Source of the DNA: DASQFQ01 sp038238015
GTDB taxonomy: Bacteria > Actinomycetota > Thermoleophilia > Solirubrobacterales > Solirubrobacteraceae
Direction of reading: 5' to 3'
DNA: 64,000 nt
NCBI GenBank assembly: GCA_038238015.1
Contig: JBBRYA010000012.1
Coordinates: forward strand, 4,439-68,438
The translations under genes and the position numbers were made by a program. The notes under the pieces are model-generated. The model was given only the letters and a program-made list of their open reading frames with translations, searched no databases and was not told where the DNA came from. How positions within the stretch are numbered: the first letter of the stretch is position 1; each line of letters begins with the position of its first letter. Below, piece after piece: positions 41,096-49,053 of this stretch.

Positions 41096-41595
41096 GCACC
41101 CTTCCGGCCCCTCCCCATCGCGACCTCGACTGCAGCGAGCTGCGCGAGCTGGTCGCCGGCATCGCCGCGCAGCCCGAGCAGTGGCAGGGCCTCGTCCGCC
41201 ACGGGGATGCCGAGCGCCACTTCGAGCAGCTCTGGCGCGACGACCACGTCGACGTCTGGGTGATCTCGTGGACGAACGGCAACGACACCGGCTTTCACGA
41301 TCACGACGTGTCCCGCGGCGCGGTCGCCGTCACGGAGGGCGAGGTCATCGAGGAGCGCCTGGTGGTCGGCGGGCCGCCGCTGCGGCTCCCCCATGGCGCG
41401 GGCGAGACCTTCGACTTCGACGCGTCGCACGTCCACCGCATGCGCCAGGACAGCGATCGCCTCGCGGTGACGATCCACGCCTACTCGCCGCCGCTGTGGC
41501 GGATGGGGACCTACACGGTCGCGACTGACGGCACGCTGTGCCGGCAGTCGGTCTCCTACGCCGAGGAGCTGCGCCCGGTCGAAGCCGCGGCGTAG
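41092..41595 (+). CDS. Cysteine dioxygenase type I-like cupin
   Basis: 167 residues from ATG 41092. A cupin iron site is visible: GFHDHDVSRGAVAVTEGEV (two His and a Glu) and ASHVHRM (third His), followed by AVTIHAYSPPLWRMGTY. The pattern WVISWTNGNDTGFHDHD is characteristic of the CDO-like family, which dioxygenates cysteine or other thiols to sulfinates. Coupled to an amidohydrolase and under a LacI regulator, so it is probably catabolic toward a sulfur-containing small molecule rather than housekeeping. The thiol is unknown. Confidence 0.85.
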   Translation: MSTLPAPPHRDLDCSELRELVAGIAAQPEQWQGLVRHGDAERHFEQLWRDDHVDVWVISWTNGNDTGFHDHDVSRGAVAVTEGEVIEERLVVGGPPLRLPHGAGETFDFDASHVHRMRQDSDRLAVTIHAYSPPLWRMGTYTVATDGTLCRQSVSYAEELRPVEAAA

Positions 41596-41610
41596 GGCGC
41601 CCGGCTAGCG

Positions 41611-43110
41611 CTATCCCCAGCCGCCCCCGCCGGGGGTGCGAACCGTCACCACGTCGCCCTCGGCCAGCTCGCGCGTCGCGTGCGGCGGGAGCTCGTCGTT
41701 GTTGAGGCGGTTCTCGCCCATGGCGCCCTCCTCGCCCCCGCCGGCGCCCTGGGGCGCGTGGCGTCGGCGGTCGGTCAGCAGCGAGAGCTGGGCGGGCTCG
41801 AGCACGCGGACCGAGCGCTCGACGCCGTCGCCGCCGCGATGCTCGCCGCCGCCGCCCGAGCCTTCGCGCAGCTCGTAGCGCTCGACGCGCATCGGGTACT
41901 CGAGCTCGAGCGCCTCGATCGGCGTGTTCAGCGTGTTGCTCATCCCCACGTGCACACCCGAGGGCCCGGGGCCGGCGGCGCTCGCGCCTTGGCCGCCGCC
42001 GATCGTCTCGTAGTAGGTCCAGCCCGCGCCGCCGATGATCACGTTGTTCATCGTCCCCTGCCCCTGGGCCGGCAGCTCGACCGCCTCGGAGAGCGCGAGC
42101 AGCACCGTGTCGGCGACGCGCTGGGAGGTCTCGACGTTGCCCGCCACCACCGCGGCGGGCGAGCGCGCGTTGACCAGGCTGCCCTCGGGTGCGCTGAGCG
42201 AGAGCGCGGCGTAGGTCCCCGCGTTGGCCGGGACGTCGCCGGGCAGCAGCACGCGCAGCGCGAAGTAGCAGGCCGAGCGGGTCACCGAGAGCGGGCAGTT
42301 GACGTTGCCCTCGACCTGCTCGGAGGTGCCGTCGAAGTCGATCTTCAGCGTGTCGCCGTCGACGGTCGCCGCGACCTTGATCGCCACGTCCTCGTCGCTG
42401 ACCCCGTCGCCCTCGATCTCGCCCTCGGCGCGATAGGTGCCGTCGGGGACCTCGCGAAGCGCCTCGCGCGTGCGCCGCTCGGCGTACTCGAGCACGCCCT
42501 CGAAGGCCTGCTCGACGAGGTCGCGCCCGCGCCGCTCCACGAGCTCGCGCACGCGCGTCTCGGCGAGCCGGTTGGCGGCCACCTGCGCGCGCAGGTCGCC
42601 GCGGCGGATCTCGGGCGTGCGGACGTTGGCGAGGATCAGCTCGAGGAGGTCGTCGGAAAGGGCCAAGGGCGGGATGACCAGGCCCTCCTGGTAGATCTCG
42701 CGCGAGTCGGCGGGCATCGACCCCGGCCGCATCCCGCCGACGTCGGAGTGGTGCGCGCGCGTCACCGCGTAGCCGAGGATCTCGTCCTCGACGGTCATCG
42801 GCGAGACGAGCGTGACGTCGGGCAGGTGGGTGCCGCCGCGGTAGGGGTCGTTGAGGATCCACACCTCCCCCGGCGCCGGCTCGTGATCCATCACCGCGGC
42901 GACCGCCTCGGGCATCGCGCCGAGGTGGACGGGGATGTGCTCGGCCTGGGCGACCATCCGTCCCTTGGCGTCGAACAGCGCCGAGGAGCAGTCGCGGCGC
43001 TCCTTGATGTTCGAGGAGTAGGCGCCACGCACGAGCAGGGCGCCCGCCTCCTCGGCGATGCCCGCCAGGGCTCCCGAGAGCACCGATAGCGTCACCGGAT
43101 CGAGGCTCAC
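41611..43110 (-). CDS. Hydantoinase B/oxoprolinase family protein
   Basis: 499 residues from GTG 43110, overlapping the A subunit by 4 nt. HyuB hallmarks: LDPVTLSVLSGALAGIAEEAG, SSNIKERRDCSSALFD, WILNDPYRGGTHLPDVTLVSP, AHHSDVGGMRPGSMP and the Gly-rich SGGGGEHRGGDG. With HyuA it forms an ATP-dependent hydrolase of cyclic amides (hydantoin, 5-oxoproline) or an acetone-carboxylase-like enzyme. Lying convergent to the LacI-regulated operon; no racemase or carbamoylase gene is adjacent, so the ring substrate is undefined. Confidence 0.9.
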   Translation of the reverse strand: MSLDPVTLSVLSGALAGIAEEAGALLVRGAYSSNIKERRDCSSALFDAKGRMVAQAEHIPVHLGAMPEAVAAVMDHEPAPGEVWILNDPYRGGTHLPDVTLVSPMTVEDEILGYAVTRAHHSDVGGMRPGSMPADSREIYQEGLVIPPLALSDDLLELILANVRTPEIRRGDLRAQVAANRLAETRVRELVERRGRDLVEQAFEGVLEYAERRTREALREVPDGTYRAEGEIEGDGVSDEDVAIKVAATVDGDTLKIDFDGTSEQVEGNVNCPLSVTRSACYFALRVLLPGDVPANAGTYAALSLSAPEGSLVNARSPAAVVAGNVETSQRVADTVLLALSEAVELPAQGQGTMNNVIIGGAGWTYYETIGGGQGASAAGPGPSGVHVGMSNTLNTPIEALELEYPMRVERYELREGSGGGGEHRGGDGVERSVRVLEPAQLSLLTDRRRHAPQGAGGGEEGAMGENRLNNDELPPHATRELAEGDVVTVRTPGGGGWG

Positions 43111-45044
43111 CGGCGCTCCAGCACGAGCGTGCCGCTGTCGTCGACGGCGCCCGCCCAGCCCGGGCGCACCACGCAGGTCGCCTCGGCGAACTCGACGATC
43201 GCCGGGCCCTCGACCTCGCTGCCGCTCCCGAGCGCTGCGCGCTCGAGCACCGGCGTGTCGTGCCACTCGCCGTCGAAGTGCGCGCGGCGCCTGCTCGGCT
43301 CACCGCCGCCGGTCGCGGGCTCCTCGGTCAGTTGGGGCCGCTCGATCGCGACGGTGGCGATCAGGCGGGCGCTCACCAGCTCGACGTCGCTCTCGCGCAT
43401 CCGGTAGCCGTAGCGGCGCTCGTGGATGTCGCCGAAGCGCTGCGGCAGCTCGCCGAGCTCGTCGGCGTCGACCGTCAGCTCGAAGGACTGCCCGCGGTAG
43501 CGCCCGTCCACGCGGCGGCGCAGCTCCGGAGAGTCGAGGTCCTCGCGGGCGATCCGCTCGAGCTCCTCGAACGCCGCCTCGGGCTCCGCGCCGCCCAGCA
43601 GCGGCCGGACGTAGTCGCGACGGACGTCAGACAGCGCGAGCCCGAGCGCGCTCAGCACCCCGCCCGCGCGCGGGAGGAGCACCGCCGGGATCCCCAGCTC
43701 CTCGGCGAGCGCGCACGCGTGAAGGCCGCCGGCGCCGCCGAAGGCCACCAGCGCGAGCTCGCGCGGATCGAGGCCGCGCTCGACGGAGATCACGCGCAGG
43801 GCGCGCACCATCTCCGCGTCGGCCACGCGCACGACCCCCAGCGCCGTCTCCTCCACGCCGAGTCCGAGCGTCGCGCCGAGCGCCTTCAGCGCCGCCTCCG
43901 CCGGCTCGCGCCGCAGCGTCAGCCCGCCGCCGAGCTTGGCGCCGTCGCTGAGGTAGCCGAGCAGCAGGTTCGCGTCGGTGACCGTCGGCTCCTCGCCGCG
44001 GCCGCCGTAGGCCGCGGGCCCCGGGTCCGCGCCCGCCGACTGCGGCCCGACCCGCAGCGCGCCGCCGGGATCGGCCCACGCGATCGAGCCGCCTCCCGCA
44101 CTGACCGTGTGCACGTCGACCATCGGCAGCTTCAGCGGCACGCCGGCGACGACGGACTCCGTGGTGGTGCTCGCCTCGCCCCCCAGCACCGGGGCGACGT
44201 CGGTGCTCGTACCGCCCATGTCGAAGCTCAGCACGTCCTCGTAGCCGCTCAGGCGCGCCACGTGGGCGGCGCCCACGACGCCGCCGGCGGGGCCGGAGAG
44301 CACGCAACCGGCCGCCTGCTCGGCCGCGACCGACACGTCCACCACGCCGCCGGAGGACTGCATCACCAGCGGCGCCGGCATCCCCGCCCGCTCGAGGGCG
44401 TCCTCCAGGCGCCCGAGGTAGGCGCTCAGCTTCGGCGCCAGGTAGGCGTCGGCCACGGTCGTGGAGAAGCGCTCGTACTCGCGGAACTCCGGCAGCACCT
44501 CGCTCGACAGCGACACGTGGACCTCGGGCAGCGCCGCGCGGATCGCCTCGGCCACGGCCTGCTCGTGCTCGGGGTGCAGGAACGCGAACAGCAGGCACAC
44601 CGCGACGGACTCGACCTCCGCTTCGCGCAGCGCCTCCACGGCCGCCTCAACGCTCGCCGGCGCCAGCGCGCGCACGACGCCCTCGGGCCCCATCCGCTCC
44701 TCGACGGTCAGGCGTAGCTCGCGCGCGACCAGCGGCTGTGGCGGCGCCTCGGTCAAGTCGTAGAGCGAGGGCCGCGCCTGGCGCCCGATCTCGATCACGT
44801 CGCGAAAGCCCTCGGTGGTCACGAGCGCCGTGCGCGCGCCGCGCCGTTCCAGCAGGGCGTTGGTGGCCACGGTCATCCCGTGGGCGAAGGCCTCGGCCGA
44901 GTCGACGCCCGCGGCCTCGAGCACGTGCATCACCCCCTCGGACTGGTCGGCGGGGGTCGAGGGCACCTTCGCGGTCTGCACCCGCCCGTCGGCCAGCGCC
45001 ACCAGGTCGGTGAAGGTCCCGCCCACGTCCACGCCGACCCGCAT
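43107..45044 (-). CDS. Hydantoinase A/oxoprolinase family protein
   Basis: 645 residues from ATG 45044, chosen since MRVGVDVGGTFTDLVALADG is the standard ATP-binding N-terminus; the longer upstream frame crosses AT-rich promoter DNA. Further motifs: HGMTVATNALLERRGARTALVTT, SGPAGGVVGAAHVARL, FDMGGTSTDVAPV (second nucleotide loop), TVSAGGGSIAWAD and VAFGGAGGLHACALA. It is the ATP-hydrolysing partner of the downstream B protein. Upstream are about 340 nt of non-coding DNA with a possible palindromic operator. First gene of a two-gene unit. Confidence 0.92.
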   Translation of the reverse strand: MRVGVDVGGTFTDLVALADGRVQTAKVPSTPADQSEGVMHVLEAAGVDSAEAFAHGMTVATNALLERRGARTALVTTEGFRDVIEIGRQARPSLYDLTEAPPQPLVARELRLTVEERMGPEGVVRALAPASVEAAVEALREAEVESVAVCLLFAFLHPEHEQAVAEAIRAALPEVHVSLSSEVLPEFREYERFSTTVADAYLAPKLSAYLGRLEDALERAGMPAPLVMQSSGGVVDVSVAAEQAAGCVLSGPAGGVVGAAHVARLSGYEDVLSFDMGGTSTDVAPVLGGEASTTTESVVAGVPLKLPMVDVHTVSAGGGSIAWADPGGALRVGPQSAGADPGPAAYGGRGEEPTVTDANLLLGYLSDGAKLGGGLTLRREPAEAALKALGATLGLGVEETALGVVRVADAEMVRALRVISVERGLDPRELALVAFGGAGGLHACALAEELGIPAVLLPRAGGVLSALGLALSDVRRDYVRPLLGGAEPEAAFEELERIAREDLDSPELRRRVDGRYRGQSFELTVDADELGELPQRFGDIHERRYGYRMRESDVELVSARLIATVAIERPQLTEEPATGGGEPSRRRAHFDGEWHDTPVLERAALGSGSEVEGPAIVEFAEATCVVRPGWAGAVDDSGTLVLERR

Positions 45045-45172
45045 GCGCGCATGCCATAGCACAAAAACGGCTCTGCAACGCCATTTCTCTGCTTTATGTC
45101 TTGTCCAACTTCGCACAAGCAGGAAGGGGTCACAAATCACCCGCTTTTTGCGAGTGGTCGCCCAGTCGAACG

Positions 45173-45202
45173 TTGACCCTCGCCGTAGCGACTGACTAGC
45201 CT
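45173..45202 (+). promoter_or_regulatory. Candidate promoter of the mIHF-like gene (TTGACC-18-TAGCCT)
   Basis: TTGACC at 45173-45178 and TAGCCT at 45197-45202, 18 nt apart, is one of the best sigma-70-type matches in the window. It implies a leader of about 180 nt, in contrast with the leaderless genes nearby. Confidence 0.55.
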
Positions 45203-45350
45203 GCTCAAATCGGTTCGGCGCAGGAACGCGCGAGGCCGGGAGACACGGATGGACTCAAGCCGGCGGTTGTCTGGAGGCGGCGGCCGGTGGTGATGTGACC
45301 GGTCCCCCGGCGGAGCTGCCGCGCCCGCCGACTACACGACAACGAACGAC

Positions 45351-45375
45351 GACCTCTGCCCCTGTGGGGGAGGTC
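45351..45375 (+). promoter_or_regulatory. Leader hairpin just upstream of the mIHF-like ribosome binding site
   Basis: GACCTC pairs with GAGGTC (45351-45356/45370-45375) and CCCC with GGGG (45359-45362/45366-45369), TG bulge, TGT loop. GGGGAGG follows 3 nt later. An upstream AGACA...TGTCT pairing (45241-45245/45268-45272) suggests more structure. Confidence 0.55.
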
Positions 45376-45388
45376 ACGGGGAGGATCT

Positions 45389-45748
45389 ATGCAGGCAACG
45401 GCGACAGCCCCTGCGCCGCAACACATGCGCGCACTCGCACAGGCAAATCGAGTCCGTCTGGCACGAGCTGAGCTCAAGCGCCAGATCACCGACGGTGAGC
45501 TCACCGTCGAGGGGGTCGTCCTGAGCTGCCCGTGGGAGGCGGAGAGCATGGCGATCGCGGATCTGCTGATGAGCCAGCACCGCTGGGGCCGTACACGCTG
45601 CCGGAGGTTCCTCGCATCCGTCCCGATGTCCGAGACCAAGACGGTCGGCTCGATGACCGAGCGCCAGCGCCACGCGCTCGCCGCGCGGCTGTGCGGCGAC
45701 GCCGAGGCGGGCGACGCGCTCGCCGGCGCCGGCTGGACATCCGCCTGA
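45389..45748 (+). CDS. mihF: Integration host factor, actinobacterial type (mIHF-like)
   Basis: 119 residues from ATG 45389 with GGGGAGG a few bases upstream. The sequence ANRVRLARAELKRQITDGEL, MAIADLLMSQHRWGRTRCRRF and SVPMSETKTVGSMTERQRHAL follows the mIHF layout: an N-terminal basic helix, a short wing, then a helix-two-turn-helix-like DNA-binding part. mIHF is a small nucleoid protein that bends DNA and stimulates integrase and topoisomerase I. This copy has slightly extended termini. It is monocistronic with a long structured leader, suggesting post-transcriptional control. Confidence 0.88.
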   Translation: MQATATAPAPQHMRALAQANRVRLARAELKRQITDGELTVEGVVLSCPWEAESMAIADLLMSQHRWGRTRCRRFLASVPMSETKTVGSMTERQRHALAARLCGDAEAGDALAGAGWTSA

Positions 45749-45762
45749 CGCGCTGAGGACCG

Positions 45763-46203
45763 CTACGCGGGGCCGGGCGCGAAGCCCGGCCCCCGCGTGG
45801 CGATCTCGAGGATGTGCCCGTCGGGGTCGCGCAGGTAGATCGAGCGGAACGCGCCGCGGTCGAAGACCTCCGTGCACTCGACGCCCTTGCCGCGAAGGTA
45901 GTCGCGCCACGCCTCCTGCTCCTCCGATGAGTCGACGGTGAGCGCGAAATGATGCGCCGCGCCGGGCCCGGCCACGCCGGCGGCGAGGTCGGGATAGTGC
46001 ATGAACGACAGCAGCGTGCCCGGCGCGCCCGCCAGCGTGCCGAACCACACGTGGCGGCTGGCCGGGTCGTCGTCGCTCGGGCCGTCGTGCACGATCCCGA
46101 GGCCCAAGAGGTCGCGATAGAAGGCGATCGTCCGGTCGATGTCGCGGCTGATCGCCGTGACGTGGTGCAGCCCCCTGAGCTGCATGCGCGGCTGCTCCGT
46201 CAC
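45763..46203 (-). CDS. VOC family (glyoxalase/ring-cleavage dioxygenase-like) protein
   Basis: 146 residues from GTG 46203; ATG 46185 is an alternative, but a TAGGCT box exactly 7 nt before the GTG favours the longer form. One VOC module pair: LRGLHHVTAISRDIDRTIAFYRDLLGL with metal His in HHV, then AHHFALTVDSSEE with a second His and a final Glu in DPDGHILEIAT. These three ligands bind a divalent metal. The sequence resembles the N-half of LinE/ring-cleaving dioxygenase homologues. Actual reaction unknown. Convergent with the mIHF gene. Confidence 0.85.
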   Translation of the reverse strand: MTEQPRMQLRGLHHVTAISRDIDRTIAFYRDLLGLGIVHDGPSDDDPASRHVWFGTLAGAPGTLLSFMHYPDLAAGVAGPGAAHHFALTVDSSEEQEAWRDYLRGKGVECTEVFDRGAFRSIYLRDPDGHILEIATRGPGFAPGPA

Positions 46204-46210
46204 CGCGGGC

Positions 46211-46216
46211 AGCCTA
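46211..46216 (-). promoter_or_regulatory. -10 box TAGGCT of the VOC gene
   Basis: On the minus strand TAGGCT ends 7 nt before GTG 46203; leaderless-type arrangement. Confidence 0.5.
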
Positions 46217-46228
46217 CGGCCTCGGGGC

Positions 46229-46675
46229 TCACCGGAAGGACGGTCCGCCCGAGCGGCGCCGGAACGCCCTGCGCATCAGCCAGATCCCGGCGGCGTAGGT
46301 CACCGCCGTAGCGACCGGCACCACCAGCCACGGCACCCGCGCGAAGTACAGCGCGCCGGCCACCGCGACCGCCGGGATCCCCCCGAGCAGCGCCGAGTGC
46401 GAGCGAAACCCGGTGAAGTGCTCGCGCGCCGCCGTCTCCAGCCCGCCCAGCGAGGCCAGCGCCATGCCGAAGACCAGCAGCAGCCGGCCGCGGTCGCCGT
46501 TCAGGTTCACGAACCCGAGCACGATGAGCACCAGGCCGGCCAGCACGCACAGCTCCACGAGCGGCACCGGATGCCACGGCGCCTTCGGGCGCTCGTCGGT
46601 CAACGGCGCAGGGCGGGGCGCCTCCGCGCGATCAGGCGGCCGCGTCCGACTGCGCGCACGGCTGCGACGGCCCAC
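46229..46675 (-). CDS. Four-helix membrane protein
   Basis: 148 residues. A basic, Pro-rich N-terminus (RRSRARSRTRPPDRAEAPRP, about 1-25) precedes four hydrophobic segments: LVELCVLAGLVLIVLGFV, LLLVFGMALASLGGLET, ALLGGIPAVAVAGALYFA and VPWLVVPVATAVTYAAGIW, ending in a basic tail. No motif indicates transport or catalysis. Function unknown. It lies between the VOC gene and another uncharacterised gene on the same strand. Confidence 0.65.
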   Translation of the reverse strand: MGRRSRARSRTRPPDRAEAPRPAPLTDERPKAPWHPVPLVELCVLAGLVLIVLGFVNLNGDRGRLLLVFGMALASLGGLETAAREHFTGFRSHSALLGGIPAVAVAGALYFARVPWLVVPVATAVTYAAGIWLMRRAFRRRSGGPSFR

Positions 46676-46700
46676 TACGACCGCTCGGACTGCTCGGATG

Positions 46701-47177
46701 TCAGGTGGCTAACGGGCAGCCGGAGGAGATCTTGACGTGCCACCAGCCGGCGAGCATGCCGACGATGCCCAGGCGCGGGCGCACGTGCCAGTGCTTGCAG
46801 CCGGGCTCGCCGATCTCCGCGTTGCTCACCCGCACCCACTTGTAGGCGGTCGGGTCGAGCAGCATGCGCTCGATCAGCAGGCGCTTGTCGGCCTGGCGCT
46901 CGGCCTGCGCGACCGCCTGGTCGCGCAGCTCGGCCGCGCGGCCGGCCAGGCCGTCGCGAACGCGCTCGAGGTCTCCGAGCGAGAGCAGGCGCGGGCCGCC
47001 GAGCGGGGCGGAGGGGACGACCGTGAGGTGGGGGTACGCAGCGAGCACGGCGGCGCCGAGCTGACGCTCGAGCCGGGCGATCTGGTCGCGCATCGTGGCG
47101 CGCGCGGCGCGCTCGTCGACGAGCGGCGCCTGCTGGGGCTGGGTGACCGGACCTGCGAACTGCTCGAGGAACACCAT
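46701..47177 (-). CDS. Conserved-looking hypothetical soluble protein
   Basis: 158 residues from ATG 47177, which has GGGAGGTGCAGC immediately upstream, a strong ribosome binding site. Helical N-terminal part (RAARATMRDQIARLERQLGA), a middle LGGPRLLSLGDLERVRDGLAGRAAEL, a long helix AVAQAERQADKRLLIERMLL and a C-terminal Trp/His-rich strand region (KHWHVRPRLGIVGMLAGWWH, ISSGCPLAT). One Cys near each end of that region. I do not recognise the family. Divergent from the membrane protein gene at 47258. Confidence 0.65.
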   Translation of the reverse strand: MVFLEQFAGPVTQPQQAPLVDERAARATMRDQIARLERQLGAAVLAAYPHLTVVPSAPLGGPRLLSLGDLERVRDGLAGRAAELRDQAVAQAERQADKRLLIERMLLDPTAYKWVRVSNAEIGEPGCKHWHVRPRLGIVGMLAGWWHVKISSGCPLAT

Positions 47178-47257
47178 GCTGCACCTCCCGCTCGGAGCGG
47201 CCAGGGTATCACCGGCATCGCGGCCCACAACCCGCCTGCGCGTATCCTCTCTGCCTC

Positions 47258-47734
47258 GTGGCGCGTAATGACCCAACCGACACCGGCGGCCTGTTCATCG
47301 GCCGCCGGCCGGGCACGGCGAAGGTTCGCTATGCCGGCCAGCCCACGCCCTCCGGCGGCGGTCGCCGGCGCCTGGACGCGGTCTTCGCGGTCGTGGTCCT
47401 GCTGGCCGAGACGCTGGTCTGCCTGAGCGTCTGGGGCCCGCAGCCCGTCGCCTGGCTGTGGGTCGGCTCCCAGCTCGACTACCAGACGAACTCGGTGTCC
47501 TTCGGCATCGCCGTGGCGTTCGTGGGGATGCTGCTGACGCTGATGGCCACGATCGCCGTCGCGGCACGGCTCGACGCGCTCTGGAAGGTCGTGCGCCGCG
47601 CGGCCGGCCACGACCAGCAGGAGGGCATGCTGGTGCGCATCTTCGCGATCACGGCGATCGTGGTGGGCATCGGCTTCGCCTACTGGTTCCTCATCATCCA
47701 GGGCCCGGGGCCGCTCCTCGCGCCCTCGCAGTGA
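47258..47734 (+). CDS. Three-helix membrane protein, paralogue of the gene at 16691
   Basis: 158 residues from GTG 47258 with a TATCCT box 9 nt upstream. A hydrophilic N-terminus (about 1-38, FIGRRPGTAKVRYAG) precedes helices near 40-68 (VVLLAETLVCLSVWGPQPV), 78-105 (FGIAVAFVGMLLTLMATIAV) and 125-148 (IFAITAIVVGIGFAYWFLII). WLWVGSQL after helix 1 and the aromatic last helix followed by a Gly-Pro turn parallel the protein at 16691-17122. Its stop overlaps the aminotransferase start by 4 nt. Function unknown. Confidence 0.7.
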   Translation: MARNDPTDTGGLFIGRRPGTAKVRYAGQPTPSGGGRRRLDAVFAVVVLLAETLVCLSVWGPQPVAWLWVGSQLDYQTNSVSFGIAVAFVGMLLTLMATIAVAARLDALWKVVRRAAGHDQQEGMLVRIFAITAIVVGIGFAYWFLIIQGPGPLLAPSQ

Positions 47735-48825
47735 GGCGCTTCCTCGGCCACTACCGCCAGTTTCGCGAGCTGGACCCGGGCGAGGTCTCGCGCGACCTGC
47801 TCCAGCGCCGTGACGAGCGCCGGGCGCGCGAGGTCGTCTTCGTCCCCGAGCTCGACCTCGCGCGCACCGCGTGGCACGAGCCGCCCCACCCCGAGGCCGT
47901 CAACGCGGCGACCTTCGCCCTGCGCCGCTCGATGAACGCCTACCCGGACCCGAGCGCCGCCGACGTGCGCGCGCTCGTCGCCGCGCGCCACGGGGTGGAC
48001 GCTGGGCAGGTGGCCGTCGGCCACGGCGCCTCGGAGCTGCTCCAGGCTGCCTGCGCGGCGCTGCTCGGGGGCGGCGGGGAGCTGCTCGTGTCGTGGCCGA
48101 GCTGGCGGGCGCTGCCCGAGCTCGCGGCCGCGGCGGGCGGCCGCCCGGTACCGGTCCACGAGCCCGGGCCACAGGCACTCGCTGCCCGCGTCGGGGAGTC
48201 CACGCGCGCGGTTGCGCTGTGCAGCCCGAACGACCCGACGGGCGCGCCCGTGGACCGCGACGCGATCCGCGAGCTCGCGCGCGCGCTGCCCGAGAACGTC
48301 TGGGTCCTGCTCGACGAGGCGCTCGCCGACTTCCTCGAGCCGGGCGCCGACGCGGCCGGCCTCGTCGCCGAGCTCCCGAACCTGATCGTGTTCCGCACCT
48401 TCTCCAAGCTCCACGCGATGGCCGGCTTCCGCATCGGCTATGCCATCGCCCCTGCCGAGATGGCCGCGCGCATGGCGCCGTCCTTCTCGGTCAACGCGCC
48501 GGCGCAGGCGGCGGCCGTGTGGGCGCTGGACAACGGCGACCCGGTGCTCGCGCGACGCCGCGCCGCCGCCGGGCGCGAGCGCGGCCGCCTGGCGCGGGCG
48601 CTCGACCCCACGCCGCTGTCGTTCCCGGCGAGCGTCACGAGCTTCGTCTGGCTGGGCAGCGAGCGCCACGACGGCGCCGCGCTCGCCGCGCACCTCGGCG
48701 CGCGCCGCATCACCGTCGCGCCCGGCCGGCAGTGGGGCGACGAGCGCCGCGTCCGCGTCACGCTTCGTGACGCCCAGGCGAACGACCGGCTGCTCGCGGC
48801 GCTGGCGGAGCTGCCCGCGAGTTGA
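47731..48825 (+). CDS. Histidinol-phosphate aminotransferase-like class I/II aminotransferase
   Basis: 364 residues from GTG 47731. MNAYPDPSAADVRALVAARHG, VGHGASELLQAACAALL, CSPNDPTGAPVD, LLDEALADFLEPG and the PLP-lysine motif FRTFSKLHAMAGFRIGYA identify the HisC/CobD-like branch of fold-type I. HisC enzymes take phosphorylated histidinol, CobD decarboxylates threonine phosphate. The Lys is followed by LHAMAGFRIGY, normal for HisC. No histidine or cobalamin genes are adjacent. It is translationally coupled to a membrane protein, which is unusual for HisC. Confidence 0.85.
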   Translation: MRRFLGHYRQFRELDPGEVSRDLLQRRDERRAREVVFVPELDLARTAWHEPPHPEAVNAATFALRRSMNAYPDPSAADVRALVAARHGVDAGQVAVGHGASELLQAACAALLGGGGELLVSWPSWRALPELAAAAGGRPVPVHEPGPQALAARVGESTRAVALCSPNDPTGAPVDRDAIRELARALPENVWVLLDEALADFLEPGADAAGLVAELPNLIVFRTFSKLHAMAGFRIGYAIAPAEMAARMAPSFSVNAPAQAAAVWALDNGDPVLARRRAAAGRERGRLARALDPTPLSFPASVTSFVWLGSERHDGAALAAHLGARRITVAPGRQWGDERRVRVTLRDAQANDRLLAALAELPAS

Positions 48826-48893
48826 TCGCAGCGGCGCGGTCGGTCGCGGCGTACTGCAACTGCGGCTGGTAGGGAGTTGGGTCTGGCGGTGAG

Positions 48894-48966
48894 CGTCACG
48901 CGCGCGCGCCGCGTGACGGTGGGTGGGTGGGTGGAGGAAGTTGTTCAGCACTGTGATGAACAACTT
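48894..48966. repeat. Two hairpin-forming inverted repeats flanking a G-rich tract
   Basis: CGTCACGCG (48894-48902) pairs with CGCGTGACG (48910-48918); then GGTGGGTGGGTGGGTGG (about 48918-48935); then a perfect 10-bp repeat AAGTTGTTCA (48938-48947) / TGAACAACTT (48957-48966) with a 9-nt loop. All lie between the convergent 3' ends of the aminotransferase and GlcG-like genes. The last repeat is AT-rich and could terminate transcription in either direction. Confidence 0.6.
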
Positions 48967-49053
48967 ACGCCACGCCAAACGTGACGCTCGCCCGCCGCGG
49001 TCCGTCTTCCCTCCTACCCAGCCGCCGTTGACGTTCGCCGGGGCCCCACCCGC

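Larger units (their letters stand above)
45045..45388. other. Intergenic region between hyuAB and the mIHF-like gene
   Basis: The longest stretch without a coding gene (344 nt). Its left third (about 45055-45160) is much more AT-rich than the rest of the window and holds an inverted repeat CTTGT-N10-ACAAG (45100-45119), a plausible operator for hyuAB. The right part holds a promoter and a long GC-rich, structured leader for the mIHF-like gene. I see no tRNA or known riboswitch consensus. Confidence 0.7.

Noticed and set aside
45203..45388. A known riboswitch class (c-di-AMP, SAM, cobalamin) in the mIHF leader
   Set aside because: None of the conserved blocks of these classes can be matched by eye; only generic stems are visible.
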